NCBI RefSeq assembly: GCF_014192015.1
Contig: NZ_JACHXJ010000006.1
Coordinates: 124,001 to 188,000, forward strand
Length of the DNA: 64,000 nt
Reading direction: 5' to 3'
Source: Paenibacillus rhizosphaerae
GTDB taxonomy: Bacteria > Bacillota > Bacilli > Paenibacillales > Paenibacillaceae
The translations under genes were made by a program, and so were the position numbers. Position 1 is the stretch's first letter; the number at the start of each line of letters is the position of its first letter. This document shows, piece by piece, positions 32,581 through 42,502 of the stretch. The notes under the pieces were generated by a model that did no database searches, was not told the origin of the DNA, and was given only the letters and a program-made list of their open reading frames with translations.

Positions 32581-34060
32581 TGTAATAGGACAACAAGGGC
32601 TGGAGCAGGCCGAGAAAGCCTTGCTCGTACAGTTTCCGGTACGCGAGATGGCGTTCCGGATCCGGCTCGTACACCTTCGCCTCGGGGTAGGTTACGGCAG
32701 CAGCCGCCTCGCGGAAGGACGGGTACAGGCCGGCCCCGACGGCGGCGGCCAGGGCAGCCCCGAGCAGCGAGGCCTCCGCTGCGCCGGTCATGGTCAGGCG
32801 GACGCCCGACACATCGGCCTTGATCTGCAACCAGTGGCTGTTCCGGGCCCCGCCGCCGACCACATGCATCCGCCGGATCGGGCTGCCGCCGACCCGTTCG
32901 GCGCGCTCCCGCAGCAGCTCCAGCTGATAAGCGTTTCCTTCCAGCACCGCCCGGATCAGGTCCCCCTTCTTATGCTTGGCGTCCAAGCCGATGAATGCGG
33001 CCCGGGCACCGGGCTCGGGATGCGGGGCACCGCTTCCGGTCAAATACGGATAATACAAAATGCCGGTGGGCTGACCCCCCGTCTCATCCAGCAGCCGCAT
33101 CATATCCGGGTAGGACAAGCCTGCATCCGATAAGGCTTCGCGGGCCCACTCCACTGAACCGCCGGACGACGAATGGCCTCCCATCCAGTACATACGGCCC
33201 GGCACCGGATGAATACCGAAGGACAAACCCGATGCATCGTCGGCATCACCCAGGGGACGCAAGGGGAACGTCCCGACCATTGTTTCGGCGGTCCCCATCG
33301 AGTTGTATGTGCTGTCCGGGCCGTCCGGGCAGGCCAGCGAGGCACACACATGGTCATGTCCGGCCAGGATGACCGGCGCTTCGCCAAGGCCCAGGCCGTC
33401 CATGGCCGGCAGCACGGTGCCGACCGGCGTTCCCGCCGGCTGAATGGGCGGAAACAGCTGCGGATCCAGCCCGAAGCTGCGGATCAGCGGCTCATTCCAG
33501 GCACGGCTGTCGATCCGGTAGGCGTAAGTTCTCGCCGCCAGCGTCTCGTCCTCAGCGATCCTGCCGGTCAGCCGGTAAGCGATGTAGGATGCGGCGGACA
33601 GCCATACGCTGCCGCCAAAGGCGTCCGGGCATATTTCCCGCAGCCACAGCAGCTTCGGCAGGCCGTGTTTGAACGACGGCCTCAGTCCGGTCATACGGAA
33701 CAGCTCCCGTTCATCCACCTCCTGCCTGATCCGCTCCGCCTGCGGTGCCGAGCAGGTTTCGAACCAGGGCAGCAACGGGGTGCCCGCTCTCCCATTTGCC
33801 GGGTTCAGCAGCAGGCCGGTCTCCGCCATGCTCGTAATCCCGACGGCATCGATTGCCCCGCCCCGCACTCCAAGACGCTCTACCGCCTGCTGGATCAAAC
33901 CGGCTGCGGTCTCCCACAGCACTTCCGGGTCATAGACAGTGGTACCGGAGGGGCCCTTCGCCTTCGGGTTCGGTGCCGAGACGACGGCCATTTCCGAACC
34001 GTCGTTCCCGAACACCCCTGCTTTGATATGAGTCGTGCCGATATCCAAAGAAAGCAGCAT
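32567..34060 (-). CDS. FGGY-family sugar kinase (gluconokinase/xylulokinase-like)
   Basis: 497 residues. N-terminal LSLDIGTTHIKAGVF forms the first phosphate-binding loop; GITSMAETGLLLN and LPWFETC lie where the sugar-binding motifs occur; the C-terminal VVGGGARNSHWLQIKADVSGVRLT is the second ATP motif. The kinase phosphorylates a ketose, polyol or sugar acid after import. It is the last gene of the long minus-strand block but is separated from the lipoprotein gene by 177 bases with a terminator, so it may have its own promoter. GAGGAGG before the ATG. Confidence 0.88.
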   Translation of the reverse strand: MLLSLDIGTTHIKAGVFGNDGSEMAVVSAPNPKAKGPSGTTVYDPEVLWETAAGLIQQAVERLGVRGGAIDAVGITSMAETGLLLNPANGRAGTPLLPWFETCSAPQAERIRQEVDERELFRMTGLRPSFKHGLPKLLWLREICPDAFGGSVWLSAASYIAYRLTGRIAEDETLAARTYAYRIDSRAWNEPLIRSFGLDPQLFPPIQPAGTPVGTVLPAMDGLGLGEAPVILAGHDHVCASLACPDGPDSTYNSMGTAETMVGTFPLRPLGDADDASGLSFGIHPVPGRMYWMGGHSSSGGSVEWAREALSDAGLSYPDMMRLLDETGGQPTGILYYPYLTGSGAPHPEPGARAAFIGLDAKHKKGDLIRAVLEGNAYQLELLRERAERVGGSPIRRMHVVGGGARNSHWLQIKADVSGVRLTMTGAAEASLLGAALAAAVGAGLYPSFREAAAAVTYPEAKVYEPDPERHLAYRKLYEQGFLGLLQPLLSYYKSSS

Positions 34061-34237
34061 CCCGATTCCTCCTCTCCAAAAAGGGCTCCTCTACGGGAGC
34101 CTTATGTATCATTTTTTATACCCCAATAGTAGCATGTAAGATTTCAAGATAACACCCGCTGGTGAGGGCATCATACCTCCGTATCCCCCTAACAGCACCT
34201 GCAGCCGGTTATCCACATCCGCCGAGCGCATCAGTCC
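34061..34237. other. Short intergenic region with terminator
   Basis: Contains the terminator of the lipoprotein gene (34081-34103) and the upstream region of the FGGY kinase. No gene seen. Confidence 0.5.
34081..34103 (-). terminator. Terminator of the lipoprotein gene
   Basis: AAGGCTCC and GGAGCC pair on the minus strand and are followed by CTTTTT. Confidence 0.7.
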
Positions 34238-35116
34238 TTACCAGGACGAAAGCTCCGTCCGCTTCCAGCTGTCTTGGGCAACGCACACATATACATACTG
34301 ATCGTCCCAGGCCATTTGTCCCTGACTGCAAGGCTCGCTGGATGATTTCGGCGTATGCTTCTCGCGGATGCGGAGCTTGTCTCCGTTCACATCCAGCTTG
34401 GTGTCCGGTTCGGCCGTGCCGATCCCGACATTGCCGTCGCTCCGCTGCACGGTCAGCGGGGAATCGACCACTTCGCCGTCATCGCCATAGCGGACGAATT
34501 GAAGGTCCGACCCTGTGTTGCCGCCCTTCTCTTTCGTGCTGTCCGCCCGAACGGCCCATCTCGCCGTCGTTTTGTTGTCTTCGCCGGCAACGCTGAACTG
34601 GATGTCCCGGTTCGACCCGGTTTCCCCCGCAACCCGCAGGATGCCGTTCATCACATTAAAATTGGATGATTGGGTACGGATTTCGCTGACGTCCGTGTCA
34701 TAGGGAATTTCCAGCCGCGTGAACAGCTGGTCCGCATATGGACCGTCCGGCGACATCGTCGTTTCAAAGGAAATATGTTTATGGTCGTGCTGTTCGGGAT
34801 TATTCGCTTTATCGTGGGAGATGATGGCCGTTTTGTCCTTCCCGTTTTCGTCGGCCCAGGCAATCGCCGGTTTGGCGCGGTCGGCCGTCCACTGCAGCCG
34901 GATCAGGTCAGACTGATGCCCTTCCTCATTGATCCACTTCTTGTCGGTGGATAAAAGCAAGCGCTCGTTATGCGGAACGACGATTTCGCTGCCGGTCTGT
35001 TTCGCTTGATCCAGCACGCCATCAGCGGAACTCAATGTTCGGTCGGTGCATCCGATGCCTACCAAGCAGAGGCCCCCAAGTACTATCTTTGCGATCATCG
35101 ACCTCGATATTTTCAT
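34238..35116 (-). CDS. Lipoprotein with phage-tail-fibre-like C-terminus, unknown function
   Basis: 292 residues. The N-terminus is a lipoprotein signal (KIVLGGLCLVGIGC, lipid Cys near 23). The middle (about 60-200) is beta-rich without a motif I recognise. The C-terminal part contains DGNVGIGTAEPDTKLDVNGD, the NVGIGT-x-x-P-x-x-x-LDV motif of tail fibres and collar domains ahead of intramolecular chaperones, followed by a short tail with two Cys. So a surface-anchored, fibre-like protein is likely. It is the last gene before the FGGY kinase and follows a 437-base gap. Role in the sugar block unknown. GGAGGG precedes ATG. Confidence 0.6.
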   Translation of the reverse strand: MKISRSMIAKIVLGGLCLVGIGCTDRTLSSADGVLDQAKQTGSEIVVPHNERLLLSTDKKWINEEGHQSDLIRLQWTADRAKPAIAWADENGKDKTAIISHDKANNPEQHDHKHISFETTMSPDGPYADQLFTRLEIPYDTDVSEIRTQSSNFNVMNGILRVAGETGSNRDIQFSVAGEDNKTTARWAVRADSTKEKGGNTGSDLQFVRYGDDGEVVDSPLTVQRSDGNVGIGTAEPDTKLDVNGDKLRIREKHTPKSSSEPCSQGQMAWDDQYVYVCVAQDSWKRTELSSW

Positions 35117-35553
35117 TGCTATCCCTCCGTTTTCATTTCATTCGACTTTATTCATGTGAATTAGCGCTAAAAGCTCCGTTTGATCGTATACTAGACTGCA
35201 CACTGCGTACATCCATTTCAGCAAATTTCCCGGAAAAATGATTCTTTCCGTCTATAAAATTTTAAATCCGATGTTCCGATAGCGGTTTTCAAAATAGGTC
35301 TTTCTGGTAATTTTTTTCTAAAAATACCAACACGCCGCAAATTATCGCAGCTCCGCCTGCTTATATGAATTTGTACCTATACGAAAAAACGGAGGCGTGA
35401 CGTTCCAAACGGAAGTAAATAGAACGTAAAATCGAGTTCGATGGTAACGAGGACAGGCACCCCTGGAAGGCAAAACAAAACAACATCACAGCAGCCCGTT
35501 CAAACTTCAGATGAATGGACTGCTTTTCTTCCAATGCCCGGCTTCATCCAGCC
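35117..35553. other. 437-base gap between FAD oxidoreductase and lipoprotein gene
   Basis: No gene. On the minus strand near 35500-35540 an imperfect AGCAG...CTGCT hairpin follows the oxidoreductase stop and may terminate the main operon. Nearer the lipoprotein start are TAGTAT and other possible -10 boxes without a clear -35. Confidence 0.45.
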
Positions 35554-38500
35554 TTATTGCCCATTCCACGGCACGGGCTGCCGCAGCACGCGTTCGCTGT
35601 CCTTCTCCAGATCGAGCGGCATATCCAGGGAATACGGCGGCAGTTCACGGCTTGCGGCGGCAAGCCAGCCGCTCCAGAGCAGCGGATCTTTGCCAAGATC
35701 CCTGCCGCTAAGCCGCTTAAGCATCAGATGCGCCTGTTTGGACAGCAGTGAGCGCACGTCCGGCAAATAGCCGATCAGCACCGCATAGCCGGCCGGACTG
35801 CCGCATGCCGCCAGCGCCCGGCCGAGGGACAGCTCCAGCATCGCCCGGCGTTCAAGGAAGTAGTCGGGCTGGTACCCCTGATAGCACTGCTGCCCGTGAA
35901 TGGCGGGGATGCGGTGGAGCTGCTCCAGCACCGGAACGGCTGCAGGGTCGGCAAGCCGTTCCGCCCCTTGGCAGACCGCATCGATGAAATAATAAATCCC
36001 CTTACGGCTGTCCTTAAAATCCGCCTCATCCGGTTGCAGCAGCTCCGCCACCCGCTGCCATACGGCTATACTTCCCGGGTCCTTCGTCTGGGCCAGCGAG
36101 TACAGAAGATACGCTGCATCCGGCATGGCCCCGTGGTCCGGCGGAAGCTGCACGTACATCATGTTCGCGGTTCGCACCGGAAGCTCAGGCCCGCTCAGCT
36201 CCTGCATCAAGGCCTGGATCAATACCCCCGAACCTGAAGAAGATCCCGCCATCGCCAGCGCCTGGGCGATGCGGATTTGACGCGTCCCTTCCGTCCGGGC
36301 CAAAGCCTGCTCAAGATGAGGGACAATCCGTGGCCCGGCCGACACGATTTCGGCAAACGGAATCATGCCGCGGTAAATCTCATCCATCCGCATGTTGGCA
36401 TAATCGTACAGCGGCATGTCGGCTTCAATCCTGCCGACCAGCTGCTCCAGGTCCGTTTCGCTATAGTGATGCGGTGCAAGCCTGCGCTCATGAGTGCCTT
36501 CCGGCAAGAGACCTTCTTCAGTCAATCGCCGCTGGAGCATGGTGATGTCCAGGCCGCGCAGGCTGCTGCCGGAGCGAACCGCGGACGCCGCGGCAAGGGC
36601 GCAAACACCGCCCAGGTTCTCGAGGTCCGCTTGCATCCGGATGGCCGGCAGGGCGTCGTGCGTGGCCGACACCGCCTTGCCCGCGACCAGCATGCCGTCG
36701 ATTCCCTTTGGCAGCAGCATCCGGTACGGAATCTCGATCTCCAGGTTCGGCGGGATCAAGCCGACGTTGACCCAGTCGGCACCGCTGACGCCCTTCACGT
36801 CGTGATTGCTGAAATGGATGTTCACGACATCCTCCCAGCGCCGGTGAAGCAGCTGGTCGGACAGCTTCATGACGACGTCGCCGAGGATATGCCGGCTCTC
36901 ACGGGTCGCCACATATATGCCGTGATCATGGCATTCCCCGCCGCGTCTTCTGCCTGCCAAAATAGCACGGGTGTAATCGAGAATGTTTGAGACGTCCACC
37001 ATGCTGGTAAAATTGTTCTGGATTTTGTCCGGCGAGCGGTACTGTGCAAGGGAATACCACATGACGGTGTGGTCCCTGGCGGAGCCATATACATACTCCG
37101 CGCCCGCACAGGCAGCGGCATCGCCGTCGCCCGTCGCGTCGATCACGGCCTGGGCCAGAACCGCCACAGGCCCATAGCGGGTCGCCGCCACCAGGCCGGA
37201 CGCTGCGGTGCCGTCCATGACAGCTCCAAAAACGATGCTGTTCAGCATAAGCTCCGCACCGTGCTTCTCCGCTTCCGTCAGCAGCGCATGCATTTTAGCT
37301 TCGATGCTCCACTTGTTCCCCTTGTAACGCAGCTTTCGCTGCTGCTCCAGAACCTGATCCTGAATGCCGGCGGCAAAGCCCGTCTTCCGACCGAACCAAT
37401 AGCTGTCCACGCCGCCGTAAGTGCCCGTTCCTCCGAGACCGGGGTTCAAATCTACCAGCAGCGTCCGCATATCCTCCTTGGCGGCGGTGATCGCCGCACA
37501 CGCTCCACTGCTTCCGCCGCCCGCGACAAGCACGTCCACGGAGGCCGCGACCGGAATTGGCATGGCGGCCGCTTCCGCTGCAGCCAAGCCCGCTTCGCCG
37601 TCGAGCCAGGCAGGGATGCGAACCGTCAGCCCGGCCGTGGGGCCTGGCCTGAATTGTGCAAGGCGACCGCCGCTCACGCCTGGGACTGCATCCGCTTGGG
37701 CAATCGCTTGAGACGGAACTTGAGTTTCAATTTCGTCACGGCTCTCGCGGACGATTTGCTCAGCCAGCCGTTCACCCAGCCGGGCCGCTCCGCTTGGATC
37801 ATGAAGGGATACAAGCCCATCGCGGTCCGCTGTCAACCACAGGGACCAGATGCCAGATTCTACTGGCCTGAATTCCGATGCGGCGGTCTGCATCGGCGCA
37901 GCGGGAATCTCCAGCTCTTCTGCGGGCGGCGTAGAACCGACGGGATCGACGGCCCGCTTCCCACCCCAATCTGCCGGAAAAACGGACTCCTGCCCGGAAG
38001 ATTCCGGCACCGGATATGGTCCCGACAGCTCATGCGATGAGGCGCACAGGACCGCTCCGGCAAAGGCCCGCACCTGCTGCAGCAGATGCTCCGCCAGCGC
38101 CATGCCCCGCATGCGGGCGTGCATCTCCCGCTTCCCGGCAGCCTCAAGCGTGTTTGCAGCGGGAAGCACCACCGCATACTCCACGAGCCAGTGACCTGCT
38201 CCCCGGTAACCCGGGTGGAGGCGAACGGTATTTCCGGCAAGCTCAAGCGCGGCAGGAACAGGCAGCAGCCTCGGGCATAGCGGGGTTACAGCATTTTCAT
38301 CGCTTTCTACGCTTTCAACGCTTGCCAGCCATCTCAGCCCGGCTTCGGACACGCCGGTAAATTCCAGGGTCCGTGTAAACAACGCCTTTTGTCCCTGCCC
38401 ATGACGATTCCGAAGGTCCCCATCCGTACCGGACAATCCGGTGAAATCAGATGCTGAAGCCGATCGATTTGATACAACGGGGACATCCGCTGCAGATGCA

Positions 38501-39093
38501 GGTTCGCCCAGCACACTTAACGCCTCAAAAGCATGGGATACGTCCTGCCCGCACAGCGACGCGGCCAGCGCCGTTTCGGTCGCGTCGACGACCAGGCGGC
38601 AGCTGATACGCTGCCGGCCGGACTTGTTCGCCACGATGACGCCGCAAATGCCGCCGGCCGTTCTATCAACAGCGACTGGCAAGGTCGCGTACAGCAGGCC
38701 GACCCCCGCTTCCTCCAGCGCCTGTTCCAGCCTGCGTTTGACAAGGTCCGGTTGCAGGGCGATCTCCTCACTCCGCCCGGTGCCAGTGACCGCCCCCGCC
38801 TCAGTGGGATCCGAAAGCTGACCGTCTGCATTACGGCCAATTGAGGTATCCTGCCCGGCCAGCACATACCGGATCAGCTTTGGCCAGCGATCCTCGCCGC
38901 CGGCCTTCAGCCATGGACGAAGCGTCGCGGTCATTTCCCGCCCCATGTAGGTGCGCGGTTCGATAATCCACACCCGCTGCCCGGCCGCAGCCAGCTCAAG
39001 CGCAGCAGCAATACCCGCAAAGGAGCCGCCGAACACGACGGCATCCGTGACCGCGAGCAGCGGAATCCGGGCGGCTTCCACCATCAATTCCAT
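35554..39093 (-). CDS. Large FAD-dependent oxidoreductase with two FAD modules and a helical tail
   Basis: 1179 residues. N-terminal module (about 10-480) begins TDAVVFGGSFAGIAAALELAAAG, a slightly degenerate GxGxxG. A second, better module (about 510-850) begins VDVLVAGGGSSGACAAITAAKED with LVDLNPGLGGTGTYGGVDSYW and ends with GKAVSATHDALPAIRMQADLENLGG, the FAD_oxidored signature. About 880-1179 is helical with HEAT-like repeats (HLEQALARTEGTRQIRIAQALAMAG). Single-module members are ~450-550 residues, so this is a duplication or fusion. Likely oxidises or reduces a sugar-derived substrate. It follows the alpha-galactosidase by 46 bases in the operon. Confidence 0.8.
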   Translation of the reverse strand: MELMVEAARIPLLAVTDAVVFGGSFAGIAAALELAAAGQRVWIIEPRTYMGREMTATLRPWLKAGGEDRWPKLIRYVLAGQDTSIGRNADGQLSDPTEAGAVTGTGRSEEIALQPDLVKRRLEQALEEAGVGLLYATLPVAVDRTAGGICGVIVANKSGRQRISCRLVVDATETALAASLCGQDVSHAFEALSVLGEPASAADVPVVSNRSASASDFTGLSGTDGDLRNRHGQGQKALFTRTLEFTGVSEAGLRWLASVESVESDENAVTPLCPRLLPVPAALELAGNTVRLHPGYRGAGHWLVEYAVVLPAANTLEAAGKREMHARMRGMALAEHLLQQVRAFAGAVLCASSHELSGPYPVPESSGQESVFPADWGGKRAVDPVGSTPPAEELEIPAAPMQTAASEFRPVESGIWSLWLTADRDGLVSLHDPSGAARLGERLAEQIVRESRDEIETQVPSQAIAQADAVPGVSGGRLAQFRPGPTAGLTVRIPAWLDGEAGLAAAEAAAMPIPVAASVDVLVAGGGSSGACAAITAAKEDMRTLLVDLNPGLGGTGTYGGVDSYWFGRKTGFAAGIQDQVLEQQRKLRYKGNKWSIEAKMHALLTEAEKHGAELMLNSIVFGAVMDGTAASGLVAATRYGPVAVLAQAVIDATGDGDAAACAGAEYVYGSARDHTVMWYSLAQYRSPDKIQNNFTSMVDVSNILDYTRAILAGRRRGGECHDHGIYVATRESRHILGDVVMKLSDQLLHRRWEDVVNIHFSNHDVKGVSGADWVNVGLIPPNLEIEIPYRMLLPKGIDGMLVAGKAVSATHDALPAIRMQADLENLGGVCALAAASAVRSGSSLRGLDITMLQRRLTEEGLLPEGTHERRLAPHHYSETDLEQLVGRIEADMPLYDYANMRMDEIYRGMIPFAEIVSAGPRIVPHLEQALARTEGTRQIRIAQALAMAGSSSGSGVLIQALMQELSGPELPVRTANMMYVQLPPDHGAMPDAAYLLYSLAQTKDPGSIAVWQRVAELLQPDEADFKDSRKGIYYFIDAVCQGAERLADPAAVPVLEQLHRIPAIHGQQCYQGYQPDYFLERRAMLELSLGRALAACGSPAGYAVLIGYLPDVRSLLSKQAHLMLKRLSGRDLGKDPLLWSGWLAAASRELPPYSLDMPLDLEKDSERVLRQPVPWNGQ

Positions 39094-39139
39094 CAGATCT
39101 CCTCCTAATTTCCGCTATTCAAACGCCTCATGGCGGCTT

Positions 39140-41311
39140 TTAGGCCGAGACGATTTCGATTTGTACCGGTTGACCGGGCTCCCCGCAAAGCGCCTCATAA
39201 AAATCGCCGAATTCGCCGCCGATCAAAGCGGCGTCTACCGTAAGGCCGTTGGCGGTAACGCTTAAAGGTGCCGTTTTGGAAGCAAACACGAATCGGCCGC
39301 CTTCCCTCAAGTGGACCGTCGTCACCTTGCCAACCTCGGTGCACCCGCTGACCGCCGCCGGAGAGATGTATTTGTCGGCCAGCCCGACCGGGGTCACGCT
39401 GCCCGTAACCGGAACGACGGCATAGAGGGCGCATCCCCCCTCCTTCAGGCGGATCGGGGTCTGCTCGTCGGCGCGCATCAGCCAGCCCTTGCCGGCAAAA
39501 TAGTCGTACACGGCGAATTCCCCGCCGCCCAGTCCCGGCACATCAGCCGGTCCGACCGAACCCATTACCTGAGCAGAATCCCCGCTGATATGGAAAGCAG
39601 CCACAACCCCGGCACTGCCCGCCCGGTTCCACAGTTTAAGAGGAACGTGCTCTTCCGCCGGATTCAGCAGCAGGCAGTCCGGGGCCGGATTGGCTGTCTC
39701 GTCACAGCGGATAACGGTGCCGTCTGCATAGATCAACGGCCAGATGCGCGACGGATCGGTATTTCCTGGAGCGTCGCTGATATAGACCGGACCTCCGCTT
39801 ACGGCGCGCAGCACCGCGCTCTGCACGTCGTCGTGATTTTTGGACCAGTACATATCCCAATCCCCCCAGTAAAAAGCCCCGTGGTAAAAGGAATTGTAGC
39901 CGTTCTGCAGCGCATGCTCCGGAAAGCCGCGCTTCTCCTGCGGCACAAAATCGTCGCTGTTGCGCGAAACGGCCGACTTCGGCCGGTGCCATACATTCTC
40001 GGACGCCATCCCCATGCAGTTGATGATCGTTCCGTCAAAATGCAGTGCAACCGAAGCCTCCAGCGCCTCGTGCGCAGCCGCGGCAGCCTGGCCGATGGGC
40101 ATGCGTCCCTGCAGGTAGTTCAGAACCGCGCTTTGGCTGTCCACCTTGACGAAATCGACGCCCTGGCGGCGCAAAAATCCGTGCCAGGCATGCCAGAAGG
40201 CAAAGCCTTTGCCGGCTTCCGGATAAGGGATCAGATTGCCCCGGGGCACCCGGTACAGATAGTCCGCATACGTCCGGGCGATCGCGCTGTCCTCCAGAAT
40301 GCCGCCCCAGTAGCCGGCGATCGTGTGCCATACTCCAACATGCCGGATGCCGTAACGCTCCTTCAAAGCATGCACGGCACGCTTCAAACCGCCGGGAAAC
40401 TTGACGGGATCCGCTTCAAAGGAAGACAGCTTGCCCCCGGAAATATCGGACCAGCCGTCGTCAATCATCACCCAGCCGATCGGCAGCCCCAGCTGCTGCA
40501 GCTCGGCGGCTTTGGCCAGCAGCCCTTCTTCGTTGACCTGATGGTAAAAAGCGTCCCAGCTGCACCAGCCGAGCTTTTCCAAAATCGCCGGGAACGGCTT
40601 CTGATCCCGCGGCAGCGTCGGATAATCCAGCTCATTCAGCGCGGAAGCCACATTGCGCTTGACGAGATCGTAAGGGTCGCTACCGGCCGCAAGGGCAAAA
40701 ACCAGCGCTTCACAGCGGGTATGCCCATCCTCATAAGTGGATAATCGAAGCGTAATCCCTTCCTCGGATCCGGCGGCATCCGCACGCCACATCGTCCCCG
40801 TCACCGGCAGAAGGTGGCAGTATTCGCCTGCCGTCTTCCACAGCACCGACTGCATCTTCTCCGGCAAACCGGCCAGATCGGTGCCAAAATGCGGGCGGGT
40901 CCACCAGTCCTTATGCTGGTAGTTAGCCATCAGCCCTTCGATCTGCTCGGCCGGACGCAGCGTCAGCATAACCGCATGCTCCCCTGCGAACGAGCGCTGT
41001 CTGCCGAAATCATTTTCATTGACGATGCCGGCTTCCACGGATACCAGAATCGTACCGCCAGACTTCTCTCGCACAAAAATTCGGGCCTGAATAGACTCAT
41101 CTTCGCTCTGATAGTGAAACCGGGTCTCTCTTAGAACCCCCCGTTCCGTTGGAACTTTCCCCCTTTCCGACCCCGTCAGCCGCAGCCGAACCGCTTCCGT
41201 CCCCGACTGAAGCCGAACGGAAAGGCCAAACGGCAAGAGCAGAGCTTTCTCCCCGCTGCCCGCCCCAAGGTCTTCCTTGGAAATAAACGCACCTTGCCCT
41301 TCGATACTCAT
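39140..41311 (-). CDS. Sip1-related alpha-galactosidase (raffinose-synthase family, GH36-like)
   Basis: 723 residues. The central TIM barrel shows LGWCSWDAFYHQVNEEGLLAK, IGWVMIDDGWSDISGG, VGVWHTIAGYWGG and the catalytic nucleophile motif VDFVKVDSQ near residue 385; a later IYSD-like segment is VYISDAPGNTD. These are the Sip1/raffinose-synthase landmarks. No signal peptide, so it cleaves imported glycosides. The start at 41311 has AGGGGGA seven bases upstream; upstream codons to 41401 lack support. It sits between the ROK and FAD genes of the catabolic block. Confidence 0.87.
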   Translation of the reverse strand: MSIEGQGAFISKEDLGAGSGEKALLLPFGLSVRLQSGTEAVRLRLTGSERGKVPTERGVLRETRFHYQSEDESIQARIFVREKSGGTILVSVEAGIVNENDFGRQRSFAGEHAVMLTLRPAEQIEGLMANYQHKDWWTRPHFGTDLAGLPEKMQSVLWKTAGEYCHLLPVTGTMWRADAAGSEEGITLRLSTYEDGHTRCEALVFALAAGSDPYDLVKRNVASALNELDYPTLPRDQKPFPAILEKLGWCSWDAFYHQVNEEGLLAKAAELQQLGLPIGWVMIDDGWSDISGGKLSSFEADPVKFPGGLKRAVHALKERYGIRHVGVWHTIAGYWGGILEDSAIARTYADYLYRVPRGNLIPYPEAGKGFAFWHAWHGFLRRQGVDFVKVDSQSAVLNYLQGRMPIGQAAAAAHEALEASVALHFDGTIINCMGMASENVWHRPKSAVSRNSDDFVPQEKRGFPEHALQNGYNSFYHGAFYWGDWDMYWSKNHDDVQSAVLRAVSGGPVYISDAPGNTDPSRIWPLIYADGTVIRCDETANPAPDCLLLNPAEEHVPLKLWNRAGSAGVVAAFHISGDSAQVMGSVGPADVPGLGGGEFAVYDYFAGKGWLMRADEQTPIRLKEGGCALYAVVPVTGSVTPVGLADKYISPAAVSGCTEVGKVTTVHLREGGRFVFASKTAPLSVTANGLTVDAALIGGEFGDFYEALCGEPGQPVQIEIVSA

Positions 41312-41452
41312 CAACGATTCCCCCTGCTGCTTCCCAAATTGACGAACATGCCAACTTCCAACCATCCATATGACAAAGGCCTGAGGGCTTTGCACTTCCA
41401 TGCCTCAGGCCGCGAATCCGGTTCACAACGATATGATGAACCTGTTATCAGC

Positions 41453-42502
41453 TTAAAAGTTCACCGGATCAACCTTCGATTTTCCGGTTCCGTTATTCCC
41501 TCGTTCATGCTCTCCCAGCGCGTGAAGCGCAACGGACAAACTCGCCGCATCCCCCACATGCTCGCCGAGCTCCGACGGCAGAATCCGGCAGGCCGCAAGT
41601 GTCCCCGGCAGCGCCTCGCGCCGCAGCTCCTCCAGCACAAGCGGCCGGAGCATCTGCTCCTGGCGCGCATAAATGCTGCCGATCACGATCCGCTCCGGAT
41701 TGAGCGTATCGACGAGAACGGCCAGGCCCCGGCCGAGCTTGCGGCCGATAATGCCTACTGCTTCTCCCGCCAGCGCGTCGCCGGCTGCGGCGGCCTCAAA
41801 CACGTCCTTCGCCGTCCATGGAGCCCCCCCGCTCCCTTCCGGGTTCGGGGCTGTCCCTCCAGCGCCAGCGAGGGGATTCGCAGCGTCCCGTTCCGCCGCT
41901 TCCCTTAAACCGGCAAACAGGCGGGCAATGCCCCCGCCGCTGCAAAAGCCCTCAAAGGAGCCGGCCTTGCCGTAGCCGACCGGCCCTTCCTCCGCCAGGC
42001 GGATATGGCCGACCTCTCCGGCCATGTCACTTGCGCCGGCATACAGGGCTCCGTTCAGGATCAGACCCGCGCCCATTCCTGTCCCGAAGGTCAGGAAGAT
42101 CATGCTGGACGCCCCGCGCCCGGCCCCCCACCGCCATTCGGCGAGGGCGCAGGAGTTGGCGTCGTTCTGGAGCGCGGCGGGGACGCCGAAGCGCTCCCGG
42201 AGCGGCGTGAGGACGTCGATGCCGTCCCAGCCGGGAAGGTTCGGCGGGGAGAGAATCAGACCCCGCCGGCTGTCGAGCGGGCCGCCGCAGCTGACGCCGA
42301 CGGCCGCGAGCGGCTCGCCCCCGCCGGCCGAGGCGGCCAGGCCGGCCAGCTCGTCGCACAGCGACGCCAGCGTTTCCTCCGGCGTCCCCGGCGTCGGGAA
42401 GCTGCGCTTGCCCACGATTTCGATCCGGTCACCCTCCGCCCAGCCGAGCACCGCCGCGCATTTCGTTCCGCCGATATCGAGGCCTCCCAGCAGCATGCTC
42501 AT
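41453..42502 (-). CDS. ROK-family sugar kinase or regulator-like protein
   Basis: 349 residues, ROK fold: GGLDIGGTKCAAVLGW (phosphate 1 loop, about 5-20), AVGVSCGGPLD, LQNDANSCALAEW with the catalytic Asp near 105-110, LTFGTGMGAGLILNGALYAG and the GHIRLAEEGPVGYGKAGSFEGFCSGGG region that replaces the typical zinc motif. No HTH at the N-terminus, so a kinase is more likely. The ROK motif CxCGxxGCxE is not intact: the last Cys-rich part reads FEGFCSG. The ATG overlaps the SIS gene stop by four bases (ATGA), with GGAGGAGG upstream. Confidence 0.85.
   Translation of the reverse strand: MSMLLGGLDIGGTKCAAVLGWAEGDRIEIVGKRSFPTPGTPEETLASLCDELAGLAASAGGGEPLAAVGVSCGGPLDSRRGLILSPPNLPGWDGIDVLTPLRERFGVPAALQNDANSCALAEWRWGAGRGASSMIFLTFGTGMGAGLILNGALYAGASDMAGEVGHIRLAEEGPVGYGKAGSFEGFCSGGGIARLFAGLREAAERDAANPLAGAGGTAPNPEGSGGAPWTAKDVFEAAAAGDALAGEAVGIIGRKLGRGLAVLVDTLNPERIVIGSIYARQEQMLRPLVLEELRREALPGTLAACRILPSELGEHVGDAASLSVALHALGEHERGNNGTGKSKVDPVNF

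Noticed and set aside
33265..33276. Additional LacI box in the FGGY kinase gene
   Set aside because: The sequence is GGGAACGTCCC, one base short of the palindrome.
35441..35770. Plus-strand frame of 109 codons near the end of the FAD oxidoreductase gene
   Set aside because: Mostly antisense to the oxidoreductase C-terminus; no supporting signals.
39311..40744. 477-codon plus-strand frame opposite the alpha-galactosidase
   Set aside because: Antisense shadow without any recognisable motif.
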